DNA from: Actinomycetota bacterium
GTDB taxonomy: Bacteria > Actinomycetota > Acidimicrobiia > Acidimicrobiales > Ilumatobacteraceae
Assembly (NCBI GenBank): GCA_018882725.1
Contig: VERK01000069.1
Location: 1 to 10,146, forward strand
Reading direction: 5' to 3'
DNA length: 10,146 bases
The notes beneath the pieces were generated by a model. That model worked only from the letters and a program-made list of their open reading frames with translations, ran no database searches and had not been told where the DNA came from. How positions within the stretch are numbered: position 1 is the first letter of the stretch; every line of letters begins with the position of its first letter. This document shows, in pieces, positions 1-5,754 of the stretch. The position numbers were made by a program, and so were the translations under genes.

Positions 1-163
1 GGCCCGAGGCGATCTTGAGCAAGGTGGACTTTCCGCAGCCCGACGGTCCGACGATGGTCACGAACTCGCCCTTGCCGACATCGAACGAGACGTCGGACAA
101 CGCGCGGGTGCCGTCGGGGAACGTCATCGAGACGTTCTTGAACGACAAAGCCGGTTGAGACAT
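1..163 (-). CDS. ABC transporter ATP-binding protein, NitT/TauT type (N-terminal part, cut by the window edge)
   Basis: Only the first 54 codons are present; the gene continues past the left edge. The translation starts MSQPALSFKNVSMTFPDG, has the A-loop/beta-strand pattern of an ABC nucleotide-binding domain, and reaches Walker A GPSGCGKST at residues 39-47. The ATG at 163-161 has a GGAG five bases upstream, which fixes the start. The GPSGCGKSTLL form and the short N-terminus are typical of the nitrate/sulfonate/taurine/thiamine-precursor importer ATPases. This subfamily fits the NMT1-like binding protein transcribed divergently next door, so the two probably serve one importer, with the permease expected beyond the edge. 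The Q-loop, signature and Walker B motifs lie outside the window. Membership of the ABC ATPase family is certain; the substrate is unknown. Confidence 0.93.
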   Translation of the reverse strand, partial: MSQPALSFKNVSMTFPDGTRALSDVSFDVGKGEFVTIVGPSGCGKSTLLKIASG

Positions 164-202
164 TCGAACTCCAGACCGGGGCATGGTCGCCCCCGAAACG
201 CG

Positions 203-208
203 AGCATA
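203..208 (-). promoter_or_regulatory. Candidate -10 box for the minus-strand ABC ATPase
   Basis: On the minus strand this reads TATGCT, preceded by GAT, a good TANNNT match 39 bases upstream of the ATPase start codon. I see no convincing -35 at the right distance. It lies in the 206-bp divergent intergenic region (164-369), which also holds a 10-bp palindrome GCCCGCGGGC (227-236) and a small inverted repeat GTGAA-N7-TTCAC (262-278). Inference from motif only. Confidence 0.4.
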
Positions 209-316
209 ATCGGCCGGACCACGAGCGCCCGCGGGCTCGGTCTCGGCTCGGTTTCGTACATGTGAAGTTTTCGTTCACCGCCGCAGCTCCGGACGAATGG
301 GCGCACGGTCGCGCAC

Positions 317-322
317 TAAGGT
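317..322 (+). promoter_or_regulatory. Candidate -10 box for the NMT1-like binding protein gene
   Basis: TAAGGT fits TANNNT and lies 47 bases upstream of the ATG at 370. Transcription would begin around 328-330, just before the palindrome at 333-352. No good -35 hexamer is visible 16-18 bases upstream, so the promoter may be weak or need an activator. Inference from motif only. Confidence 0.35.
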
Positions 323-332
323 TCGCCTCATC

Positions 333-352
333 ACGCCGACACGTGTCGGCGT
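333..352. promoter_or_regulatory. Perfect 20-bp palindrome, candidate operator
   Basis: ACGCCGACACGTGTCGGCGT is its own reverse complement over all 20 bases, with no spacer. It ends 17 bases before the ATG of the binding lipoprotein and just upstream of its AGGGGAGGA ribosome binding site. With a zero-base loop and only CTTT after it, it is a poor terminator. A binding site for a dimeric regulator controlling one or both divergent importer genes is the likeliest reading. The regulator is not in the window. Confidence 0.6.
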
Positions 353-369
353 CTTTAAGGGGAGGAAAC

Positions 370-1512
370 ATGAGGGCAAGAAGCAAAGGACTTCTGCTCG
401 CACTTCCGCTCGTGGCCGTCGGTGCGCTCAGCGCATGTGGTGGCGACGACGACGGGGGGTCGAGCGGCGCGTCGGGTGGAGAAGGCGTTCTGTCAGGGGC
501 ATGCCCCGAGACGATTTCGATCCAGACCGACTGGTTCCCGGAGTCAGAACACGGTGCGCTGTACCAGATGCTCGGCGAGGACTACTCCGTCGACATCGAG
601 AAGAAGATCGTGTCCGGCACGCTCATCGACTCGGAGGGCAAGGACACGGGCGTGACGCTCGAGGTTCGCACCGGCGGTCCGGCCATCGGCTTCCAGCCGG
701 TGTCGGCCACCATGGCCGCTGACGAGTCGATCACCATCGGCTACGCGTCGACCGACGACCAGGCCTTCAGCTACGACGAGATTCCGTTGCTGTCGGTGGT
801 CGCTCCTCTCGAGATCAACCCGCAGATCATCATGTGGGACCCCGAGACCTACCCCGACGTGAAGACGATCGCCGATCTCGGTGCGCAGGGCATCACCATG
901 AACGTGTTCGCCGGTGGCACCTACCTCGAAGTCTTCAAGGCTGAAGGCGTCGTGAGCGAGGATCAGATCGACCCGTCGTACGACGGAGCACCGACGCGCT
1001 TCATCTCCGAGGGTGGCAAGATCGCCCAGCAGGGATTCGCTTCGGCCGAGCCGTGGCAGTACAAGAATGAGTTCACCGAGTGGGGCAAGGATGTCGCGTA
1101 TCAGTTGATCCACGACGCCGGCTTCGAGCTCTACGCCGCGTCGCTGGCGATCCGCGCCGCCGACAAGGACAAGCTCTCGGATTGCTTGAAGCTCTTCGTG
1201 CCGATCGTTCAGCAGGCGGCTATCGACTTCGTGAACAGCCCTGACCGCGCCAACGCGATCATCGTGGACGCTGTTGCGAAGTACGCCGACTTCTGGGTGT
1301 ACGGCGAGGGTGTGGCCAAGTACTCGGTCGAGACCCAGAAGAAGCTCGGTCTGGTGGGCAATGGCCCCGACAAGACCTTGGGCAACTTCGACATGGACCG
1401 CGCCAACAAGGTGCTCCAGCAGATGAAGGATGCCGGCCTCGACGTGCCGGCCGATCTCACCGCTGAGACGCTCTACACCAACGAGTTCATCAATCCCGAC
1501 ATCGGGCTCTGA
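370..1512 (+). CDS. NMT1/THI5-like ABC transporter substrate-binding lipoprotein
   Basis: This 380-residue protein is the extracytoplasmic, lipid-anchored receptor of an ABC importer. It has a positively charged N-terminus, a hydrophobic stretch and the lipobox LSAC with Cys23, followed by a Gly/Asp/Ser-rich linker. The mature domain opens with a strand leading into DWFPESEHGALY (residues 54-65), a pattern typical of the NMT1/THI5-like family that binds thiamine precursors, sulfonates and similar small molecules. Cys45 and Cys272 could form a disulfide. The ATG at 370 is chosen because AGGGGAGGA lies just before it and the signal peptide begins there; an in-frame ATG-less extension back to 262 has neither. 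It is divergent from the NitT/TauT-type ATPase and ends at a strong terminator, so it is probably monocistronic. No TPP riboswitch is visible in the leader, so a thiamine-related substrate is not supported. Family is secure; ligand is unknown. Confidence 0.93.
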   Translation: MRARSKGLLLALPLVAVGALSACGGDDDGGSSGASGGEGVLSGACPETISIQTDWFPESEHGALYQMLGEDYSVDIEKKIVSGTLIDSEGKDTGVTLEVRTGGPAIGFQPVSATMAADESITIGYASTDDQAFSYDEIPLLSVVAPLEINPQIIMWDPETYPDVKTIADLGAQGITMNVFAGGTYLEVFKAEGVVSEDQIDPSYDGAPTRFISEGGKIAQQGFASAEPWQYKNEFTEWGKDVAYQLIHDAGFELYAASLAIRAADKDKLSDCLKLFVPIVQQAAIDFVNSPDRANAIIVDAVAKYADFWVYGEGVAKYSVETQKKLGLVGNGPDKTLGNFDMDRANKVLQQMKDAGLDVPADLTAETLYTNEFINPDIGL

Positions 1513-1536
1513 CGACTCCGTCGTTTCGTCTGAGAG

Positions 1537-1564
1537 AGAGGGCCGGGCAACCGGCCCTCTTTTT
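1537..1564 (+). terminator. Intrinsic terminator of the NMT1-like binding protein gene
   Basis: A perfect 10-bp stem (AGAGGGCCGG at 1537-1546, CCGGCCCTCT at 1551-1560) closes a GCAA tetraloop and is followed by a run of five T (1560-1564). It starts 25 bases after the stop codon. The T run touches the stop codon of the convergent creatininase-family gene (1564-1566), so the same hairpin lies just downstream of that gene too. On that strand, however, the stem is followed by CTCTCTC rather than a T run. Confidence 0.93.
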
Positions 1565-2337
1565 CATTGACGGTGTCGGAACTGAGCGACTTCTTTCAGG
1601 ACGTCCACGAAGGTCGCGATCGCGCCGTCCACCAGAGTGCGGCCGAGTTCGGCGCTGGCCTGAGTGGGGTCACCGATGTGGCCATGATCGCCGAAGTCGT
1701 TACTGAGCCAACCAAAAGCCACCGACCCTCCGAACCGAACGTGCCGATTGGCGGCCAAGTGTTCGGGCACTTCGCGGATGGCCTTCGACATGTCGACCAA
1801 TTCGGGATGCAGGTGGAGCATCATCGACGTCTCATCGGTTCCGCCGTGCACACCCATGCCCAACTCCGACGGCGGCGATGCGCCACCTTGATCGGCCGGT
1901 TGCGACGGATGGGCCAGGAAGGTCTCGAGGCCGAACTGCAACCGCAATTCACGGTTGGCCATGGCGACGAGCGCACTGTTTCCGCCGTGACCGTTGAGGA
2001 ACACGAGCTTGCGAGCACGCGTGGCGGCGACACACCGACCGATGTCTTCGAGAACCGACAACATCGTTCGCGCCGACATCCAGATGGTGCCGGCGTTCCA
2101 GGCGTGCTCGTTGCTCTTGGTGTAGGCCAGTGGCGGCAGCAACCATGCGTCGACCCCGGCGTCGACCGCGCGTGGCACGGCCGCTTCGGCCACTGCCGAG
2201 GCAATGGCCAAGTCGGTGATGAGCGGGAGATGCGGGCCGTGCTGTTCGATCGCGCCGAGAGGCTGGACGATGACCGACTTCTCGGTCAGCGCCGAAGCGA
2301 CTTGCGGGCCACGAAGATGCGCGATGTGACGAGACAC
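1564..2337 (-). CDS. Creatininase-family amidohydrolase
   Basis: This 257-residue protein is a metal-dependent cytoplasmic amidohydrolase of the creatininase fold. The family includes creatinine amidohydrolase, MftE of mycofactocin maturation and ArfB-like formamide hydrolases. Visible motifs are QPLGAIEQHGPHLP (residues 25-38, probable metal ligands Glu31 and His33), Asp42, NGHGGN (115-120, His117) and HGGTDETS (164-171, Glu169). Length is normal for the family and nothing looks broken. The start is GTG at 2337-2335: an in-frame TAG lies three codons upstream and no spaced Shine-Dalgarno is present, but a TAGTGT box sits six bases before the GTG, suggesting a leaderless transcript. It diverges from the FAD oxidoreductase gene by 50 bp. 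No mycofactocin or creatinine-pathway genes are near, so the substrate cannot be assigned. Confidence 0.92.
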   Translation of the reverse strand: MSRHIAHLRGPQVASALTEKSVIVQPLGAIEQHGPHLPLITDLAIASAVAEAAVPRAVDAGVDAWLLPPLAYTKSNEHAWNAGTIWMSARTMLSVLEDIGRCVAATRARKLVFLNGHGGNSALVAMANRELRLQFGLETFLAHPSQPADQGGASPPSELGMGVHGGTDETSMMLHLHPELVDMSKAIREVPEHLAANRHVRFGGSVAFGWLSNDFGDHGHIGDPTQASAELGRTLVDGAIATFVDVLKEVAQFRHRQ

Positions 2338-2349
2338 GCCTCGACACTA
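2338..2349 (-). promoter_or_regulatory. Leaderless promoter -10 of the creatininase-family gene
   Basis: On the minus strand TAGTGT (2349-2344) is followed by exactly six bases and then the GTG start. A sigma70-like -10 at that distance places the transcription start at or next to the start codon, as in actinobacterial leaderless mRNAs. No clear -35 is visible. The site shares the 50-bp gap with whatever drives the plus-strand oxidoreductase gene. Confidence 0.55.
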
Positions 2350-2387
2350 CTTCGCGAACCTCGCCGACATGAGAGACTCGAGGGCGC

Positions 2388-3941
2388 ATGAGCAATCTCC
2401 CGTCGTCGTGCGATGTCGTCGTCATCGGAGCCGGTCACAACGGCCTCGTGGCCGCCAACTACCTCGCTCGTGGAGGACTGTCGGTGGTCGTTCTCGAAGC
2501 TCGAGATTCGGTGGGTGGCTGCTCTTCCACCGAATCGTTCGGTGGCGCGCGCGTCAACATCTGCAACTGCGATCACATCACGTTCCGGACCACCGGCGTC
2601 GTCGACGAACTCGGCTTGGGTGAACACGGTCTGCGCTATCTCGACGTCGAACCGTCGCAACTCAACATCCCGTGGGACGATGGTCCGGCCTGGCCGATCT
2701 TCCACTCGGTCGAGGAGACGGTCGATGCACTTCGCCTCACCTATCCGCACGAAGCCGACAACTATCGTCGATACGCCGCCGCGGCCGTTCCCGTGGCTCG
2801 ACTCGTGCTCTCGGCCGCCGCCGCCGGACCTCGTCGTCGCGCTCTCGTGTCGTCGGTGCTCACCAAACGCGGGCGCGGTGTCGCGAACCTCTTGAAGTGG
2901 AGCCGCATGAGTGCGGCTGGAGTGATGCGCTCCTTCTTCCGCGACGAGCGCGTCTTCACACCAGCCCTCGCCACTGGTCCGGTGGTATGGGGCCTGTCCC
3001 CCGAGCTGCCGGGCACCGGACTCGGAGCACTCACGTTCGCATTCCGGCACGCCGCGCAAGTCGGCCGGCCTGTGGGCGGTAGCGGAATGTTGTCGGCCAG
3101 CTTGGCCAGTGCTCTGTCATCCCGCGGTGGCGTGATCGCCACCAGCGCCCCCGCGCAGTCGATCGTCGTCGATGGAGGCCGAGCCATAGGCGTGACGCTC
3201 AGCGGTGATCGCACCATTCGCGCCCGCGCGGTCGTGTCAGCCGCCGACCCGCGCCGCACGTTGCTCGACTGGATCCAGAATCCGCCGTCGTCGGCTGGCC
3301 CATTGATCGAACGCTGGCGAGCAGCCGAGCACCAAGCGGGCTACGAGAGCAAGATCGACGCGATCATCAGCAGCCCACCTCGTTATCGCCGCATCGATCC
3401 GCGGCTGGCCGATCGTTTCGATCCGCTCGATCCGTCCACGATGATCGTGCCGACGGTCCGCGAGATGCACGACGCGTTTCTCGCCATGTCGCGCGGATTC
3501 GTGGCCGAACGCCCGGTCTTCTTCGCCAACGTGCCCACCGGCCTCGATCCCTCGATGGCACCATCGGGACAGCACGTGTTCAGCCTGGAGGCACTCTTCA
3601 CCCCCTATGCGCATCCGGGTGGCTGGGCCACGTCTCACGAACCGCGTCGCTGGCTCGAACGCTTCGCCGACTTCGTCGAGCCCGGTTTCCTCGATTCGCT
3701 CGGCGAATGGCGAGCCATGACGCCCGACCGCTACGAATCGGAGTTCTTCCTGCCGCGGGGTCACGCCACCAGTTTCGCCGGCGGTCCGCTGGCCGCCTTG
3801 AAAGCCGACCCGCCCGAACTCACGCGCTATCGCACGGCGATACCGGGTTTGTTCTTGTGCGGTGCCGCGACGTTTCCGGGCGCCGGAATCTGGGGGGCCA
3901 GCGGTCGCCACTGCGCGACCGAGGTTCTGCGCGACTTCTAG
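2388..3941 (+). CDS. FAD-dependent oxidoreductase, PYROXD2/phytoene desaturase-like (NAD(P)/FAD-dependent)
   Basis: This 517-residue flavoprotein begins with a Rossmann FAD-binding motif: DVVVIGAGHNG (residues 9-19) with the acidic Glu37 at the end of the second strand (VVVLEAR), then a GG-type motif (VGGCSS). GGSGML near residues 230-235 and the C-terminal flavin-contact segment LFLCGAATFPGAGIWG (about 488-503) match the COG1233 family of phytoene desaturase/carotenoid isomerase-like enzymes and the PYROXD2 group. Length is typical. The ATG at 2388 has GAGGG four bases upstream. No carotenoid biosynthesis genes are nearby, so a carotenoid substrate is not supported and the reaction is unknown. 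It diverges from the creatininase-family gene, and its TAG stop interlocks with that of the convergent phosphoribosyltransferase gene. Flavoprotein assignment is secure; exact substrate is not. Confidence 0.93.
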   Translation: MSNLPSSCDVVVIGAGHNGLVAANYLARGGLSVVVLEARDSVGGCSSTESFGGARVNICNCDHITFRTTGVVDELGLGEHGLRYLDVEPSQLNIPWDDGPAWPIFHSVEETVDALRLTYPHEADNYRRYAAAAVPVARLVLSAAAAGPRRRALVSSVLTKRGRGVANLLKWSRMSAAGVMRSFFRDERVFTPALATGPVVWGLSPELPGTGLGALTFAFRHAAQVGRPVGGSGMLSASLASALSSRGGVIATSAPAQSIVVDGGRAIGVTLSGDRTIRARAVVSAADPRRTLLDWIQNPPSSAGPLIERWRAAEHQAGYESKIDAIISSPPRYRRIDPRLADRFDPLDPSTMIVPTVREMHDAFLAMSRGFVAERPVFFANVPTGLDPSMAPSGQHVFSLEALFTPYAHPGGWATSHEPRRWLERFADFVEPGFLDSLGEWRAMTPDRYESEFFLPRGHATSFAGGPLAALKADPPELTRYRTAIPGLFLCGAATFPGAGIWGASGRHCATEVLRDF

Positions 3942-4438
3942 GCGTCGCGCACGGCGCCTTCACGCGCTACGACTGGCTCCTTGTCGCTCCAGGGGAAGTT
4001 GATCCAGAGCGTGGTGGAACGCCAGGTGTAGTTCGGGCGCACCACCGAGTGCGGCTTGTCGTACAGAACCGCGGTGCGCACTTCGGCCACTTTGCCCGCG
4101 CAGAACTGCTCGACGCTGCGCAAGGTGTGTCCGGTGTCGGCCACATCGTCGGCGATGAGGATGCGCGCGTGCGCGAGGTCGACGAAGTCGGGAGCCGGTG
4201 GCATGATGCGCGGAACTTCGAGACGCGTATCGACGCCGGTGTAGAACTCGACGTTCATCGTGTAGACGTTCTTCACCGACAAGGCGTAGCCCAATGCACC
4301 ACCGATGAGCAGCCCGCCACGGGCGATCGACAAGATCATGTCGGGCTCGTAGCCGTCGTCGGCGACCATCTGGGCCAGATCGCGCGAGGCCTCGCCGAAG
4401 ATCTCCCACGTCATGATCTCGCGCTGGTCGCTCGCCAT
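3938..4438 (-). CDS. Purine-type phosphoribosyltransferase
   Basis: This 166-residue type I phosphoribosyltransferase would transfer the phosphoribosyl group of PRPP to a base, most likely a purine (hypoxanthine/guanine/xanthine), giving a nucleoside monophosphate. The PRPP-binding loop ILIADDVADTGHTL is at residues 93-106. The earlier IARGGLL (38-44) is the usual pyrophosphate-contact loop. The protein ends with WINFPWS shortly before a short tail, a pattern I associate with Gpt/COG2236-like proteins. I prefer the ATG at 4438 because TACATT lies six bases upstream and REIMTW then falls near the N-terminus as in relatives. An in-frame ATG at 4480 would add 14 residues and sit 10 bases after the PPK2 stop; ATG 4414 is a shorter option. 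None has a good Shine-Dalgarno. Its stop shares CTAG with the convergent oxidoreductase gene. The base specificity cannot be read from the sequence. Confidence 0.88.
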   Translation of the reverse strand: MASDQREIMTWEIFGEASRDLAQMVADDGYEPDMILSIARGGLLIGGALGYALSVKNVYTMNVEFYTGVDTRLEVPRIMPPAPDFVDLAHARILIADDVADTGHTLRSVEQFCAGKVAEVRTAVLYDKPHSVVRPNYTWRSTTLWINFPWSDKEPVVAREGAVRDA

Positions 4439-4474
4439 GGAACGAATGTAGACGCCGGACCGTGTTGCGACCAA
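4439..4474 (-). promoter_or_regulatory. Candidate leaderless promoter of the phosphoribosyltransferase gene
   Basis: On the minus strand TTGGTC (4474-4469), an 18-base spacer and TACATT (4450-4445) are followed by six bases and the ATG at 4438. This would give the gene its own leaderless transcript within the PPK2-phosphoribosyltransferase group. If the longer start at 4480 is used instead, these bases are coding. Confidence 0.5.
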
Positions 4475-4490
4475 CGCCATGAACGAGAAG

Positions 4491-5303
4491 TCAAACGATC
4501 TTGAGGCCCTTCAGGCCGGGCGGCGGTTTGGGGAATTGCGGATTCATGTCCTGCAGTTCGGCCAAGACGATCTTGGCCACGGCCAGATCGCGGACCCACT
4601 TGTTGTCGGCCGGAATCACGAACCACGGCGCATCGGCCCGTGACGTCTCCTTGAGGAGTTCTTCGTAGGCCTGCCCATACTTCGGCCACAATTCACGATC
4701 GCTGAGGTCACTCGGATCGTGTTTCCAGCCGCTCTCCGGATTGTCGACTCGCTTCTGCAATCGTTGGCGCTGCACGTCGTGCGACACGTGAAGGTAGAAC
4801 TTGAGGACTCGCGTGCCTTCGTCGACCAGCATCTGCTCGAAGTCGCGCACATGGCGGTAACGCTGACGCCACACCTCTTCGGGCACGAGGTTTTTCACCC
4901 GCGGCACGAGGATGTCCTCGTAGTGGCTGCGATTCCAGACGCCGATCTCGCCCCGGGCCGGACAGGCCGCGTGGCAACGCCACAAGTAGTCGTGCATCTT
5001 CTCGCTTCCGGCCGGCACCTTGAAGTTGGTGACTTTCACGCCGGACGGATTCATGCCCGTCATCACGTGTCGGACGAGACCATCCTTGCCCGACGCGTCG
5101 CGCCCCTGCAGAACGATCAGAAGACTCTGCTGGGCCTCGGCCAGGAGCCGGTGCTGCAAGGTCGCCATCTGCCCGAGAACCTTGGCGAGTTCGCCCTTGG
5201 CCGAATCCTTCTCCCAGCCGAGCGTGTCATCGGTGGACCGTTGCTCGAGGTTCGGCGCCTTGTTGCTCGGAACCTGGAGGTGTCGCACCAATCTTTCGAC
5301 CAC
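4491..5303 (-). CDS. ppk2: Polyphosphate kinase 2 family, polyphosphate:nucleotide phosphotransferase
   Basis: This 270-residue cytoplasmic kinase moves phosphate between inorganic polyphosphate and nucleotides. It shows the PPK2 Walker A loop GRDASGKDG (residues 67-75), the conserved WNRSHYEDILVPRV segment (from residue 123) that carries the Walker B region, and the lid-type DNPESGWK. VIPADNKW and the C-terminal QFPKPPPGL are also family-like. The long N-terminus and overall pattern best resemble the PPK2 group that acts on AMP and/or ADP (class III-like, TIGR03709-like). That subclass call is from memory of the family; most members I recall have GMDAAGKDG where this one has GRDASGKDG. The start is GTG at 5303 with no Shine-Dalgarno but with TAGGTT six bases upstream. 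The downstream phosphoribosyltransferase would supply nucleoside monophosphates, which makes a joint role in nucleotide salvage reasonable. Confidence 0.94.
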   Translation of the reverse strand: MVERLVRHLQVPSNKAPNLEQRSTDDTLGWEKDSAKGELAKVLGQMATLQHRLLAEAQQSLLIVLQGRDASGKDGLVRHVMTGMNPSGVKVTNFKVPAGSEKMHDYLWRCHAACPARGEIGVWNRSHYEDILVPRVKNLVPEEVWRQRYRHVRDFEQMLVDEGTRVLKFYLHVSHDVQRQRLQKRVDNPESGWKHDPSDLSDRELWPKYGQAYEELLKETSRADAPWFVIPADNKWVRDLAVAKIVLAELQDMNPQFPKPPPGLKGLKIV

Positions 5304-5315
5304 GGGCGAAACCTA
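5304..5315 (-). promoter_or_regulatory. Candidate leaderless promoter -10 of the PPK2 gene
   Basis: On the minus strand TAGGTT (5315-5310) is followed by exactly six bases and the GTG start of the PPK2 gene. This is the same geometry as at 2338-2349 and 4439-4450. No good -35 is visible at 16-18 bases. Confidence 0.5.
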
Positions 5316-5347
5316 GTGGGCGTGAGTTCTTCCTGGTCGCTTCATCG

Positions 5348-5578
5348 TCAATCGACGTACGGGCAGTGCCGGCACCCACTGCCGCAGCAATAGTTGCGAT
5401 CGGCAAGGAATCGCGCGGTGAACACCGTGAGACGGGTCAACGGATCGACGTACGACGATCGACCGGCCGCGACCGCGGCGTCGTGAGCTTCCATGACCAC
5501 CGCCAGCGAGCCAGCCGGAATCCGCCCGGGTTTCGGCCGAGTCAACCCATCGACGCGGAGTGCGAGACGGCGAGCCAC
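5348..5578 (-). CDS. DUF5522-like small cysteine-rich protein
   Basis: The C-terminal half reads SYVDPLTRLTVFTARFLADR followed by NYCCGSGCRHCPYVD. The four cysteines (64, 65, 69 and 72 with the start used here) and the CRHCPY ending match what I know of the DUF5522 family, short proteins of unknown function with a likely metal or redox role for the Cys cluster. The reading frame is open back to a TTG at 5647. I chose GTG at 5578 (76 residues), because a longer form would overlap the promoter of the divergent peptide-binding gene. TTG 5545 and ATG 5494 are other options and none has a convincing ribosome binding site. It sits 44 bases upstream of the PPK2 gene on the same strand and may be co-transcribed with it. 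The family is recognised with fair certainty; the start is uncertain and no function is assigned. Confidence 0.72.
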   Translation of the reverse strand: MARRLALRVDGLTRPKPGRIPAGSLAVVMEAHDAAVAAGRSSYVDPLTRLTVFTARFLADRNYCCGSGCRHCPYVD

Positions 5579-5629
5579 TCGTGAATCGTCGCACGAGCGG
5601 ACGATCGACCAACCACCGAGGGTCGTCCC

Positions 5630-5657
5630 TTGACCCTGTCCGCCCAACGACTAGATT
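5630..5657 (+). promoter_or_regulatory. Sigma70-like promoter of the peptide importer operon
   Basis: TTGACC (5630-5635), a 16-base spacer and TAGATT (5652-5657) make the best promoter match in the window. Transcription would start near 5664, giving a leader of about 90 bases before the GTG at 5755. The leader contains a 5-bp hairpin with a TTCG loop (5728-5741) just before the AAGGGGG ribosome binding site. The rest of the 176-bp gap from 5579 shows nothing else I can name. Confidence 0.6.
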
Positions 5658-5754
5658 CATCGCATCGTTCGGCTGGGGGGTCTCGACGATGCGCCCTCCC
5701 CTGTCGCGCGGTGATTCACAACACATCGTCGGTTCGCCGACACAAGGGGGAAAC

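Noticed and set aside
262..369. N-terminal extension of the NMT1-like binding protein to 262
   Set aside because: It would put 36 charged residues before a complete signal peptide and run through the palindrome and ribosome binding site. The ATG at 370 has a strong Shine-Dalgarno.
164..369. TPP riboswitch upstream of the NMT1/THI5-like binding protein
   Set aside because: The family can bind thiamine precursors, but the conserved CUGAGA and related TPP aptamer elements are absent from this leader.
1564..2337. Mycofactocin MftE
   Set aside because: MftE belongs to the creatininase family, but no mycofactocin precursor, radical SAM (MftC) or other mft gene is in the window.
1567..2391. A 274-codon plus-strand ORF opposite the creatininase-family gene
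   Set aside because: The minus strand has clear catalytic motifs and the plus translation has none, so this is a shadow ORF. It also begins right after the terminator T run without a ribosome binding site.
2388..3941. Carotenoid biosynthesis phytoene desaturase (crtI)
   Set aside because: The flavin-binding motifs are shared, but length and motifs fit the PYROXD2-like branch equally well and no crtB, crtE or crtY neighbour is present.
5560..5754. N-terminal extension of the family-5 binding protein to 5560
   Set aside because: The frame is open, but the signal peptide begins at GTG 5755 behind a strong AAGGGGG site, and the best promoter (5630-5657) lies inside the extension.
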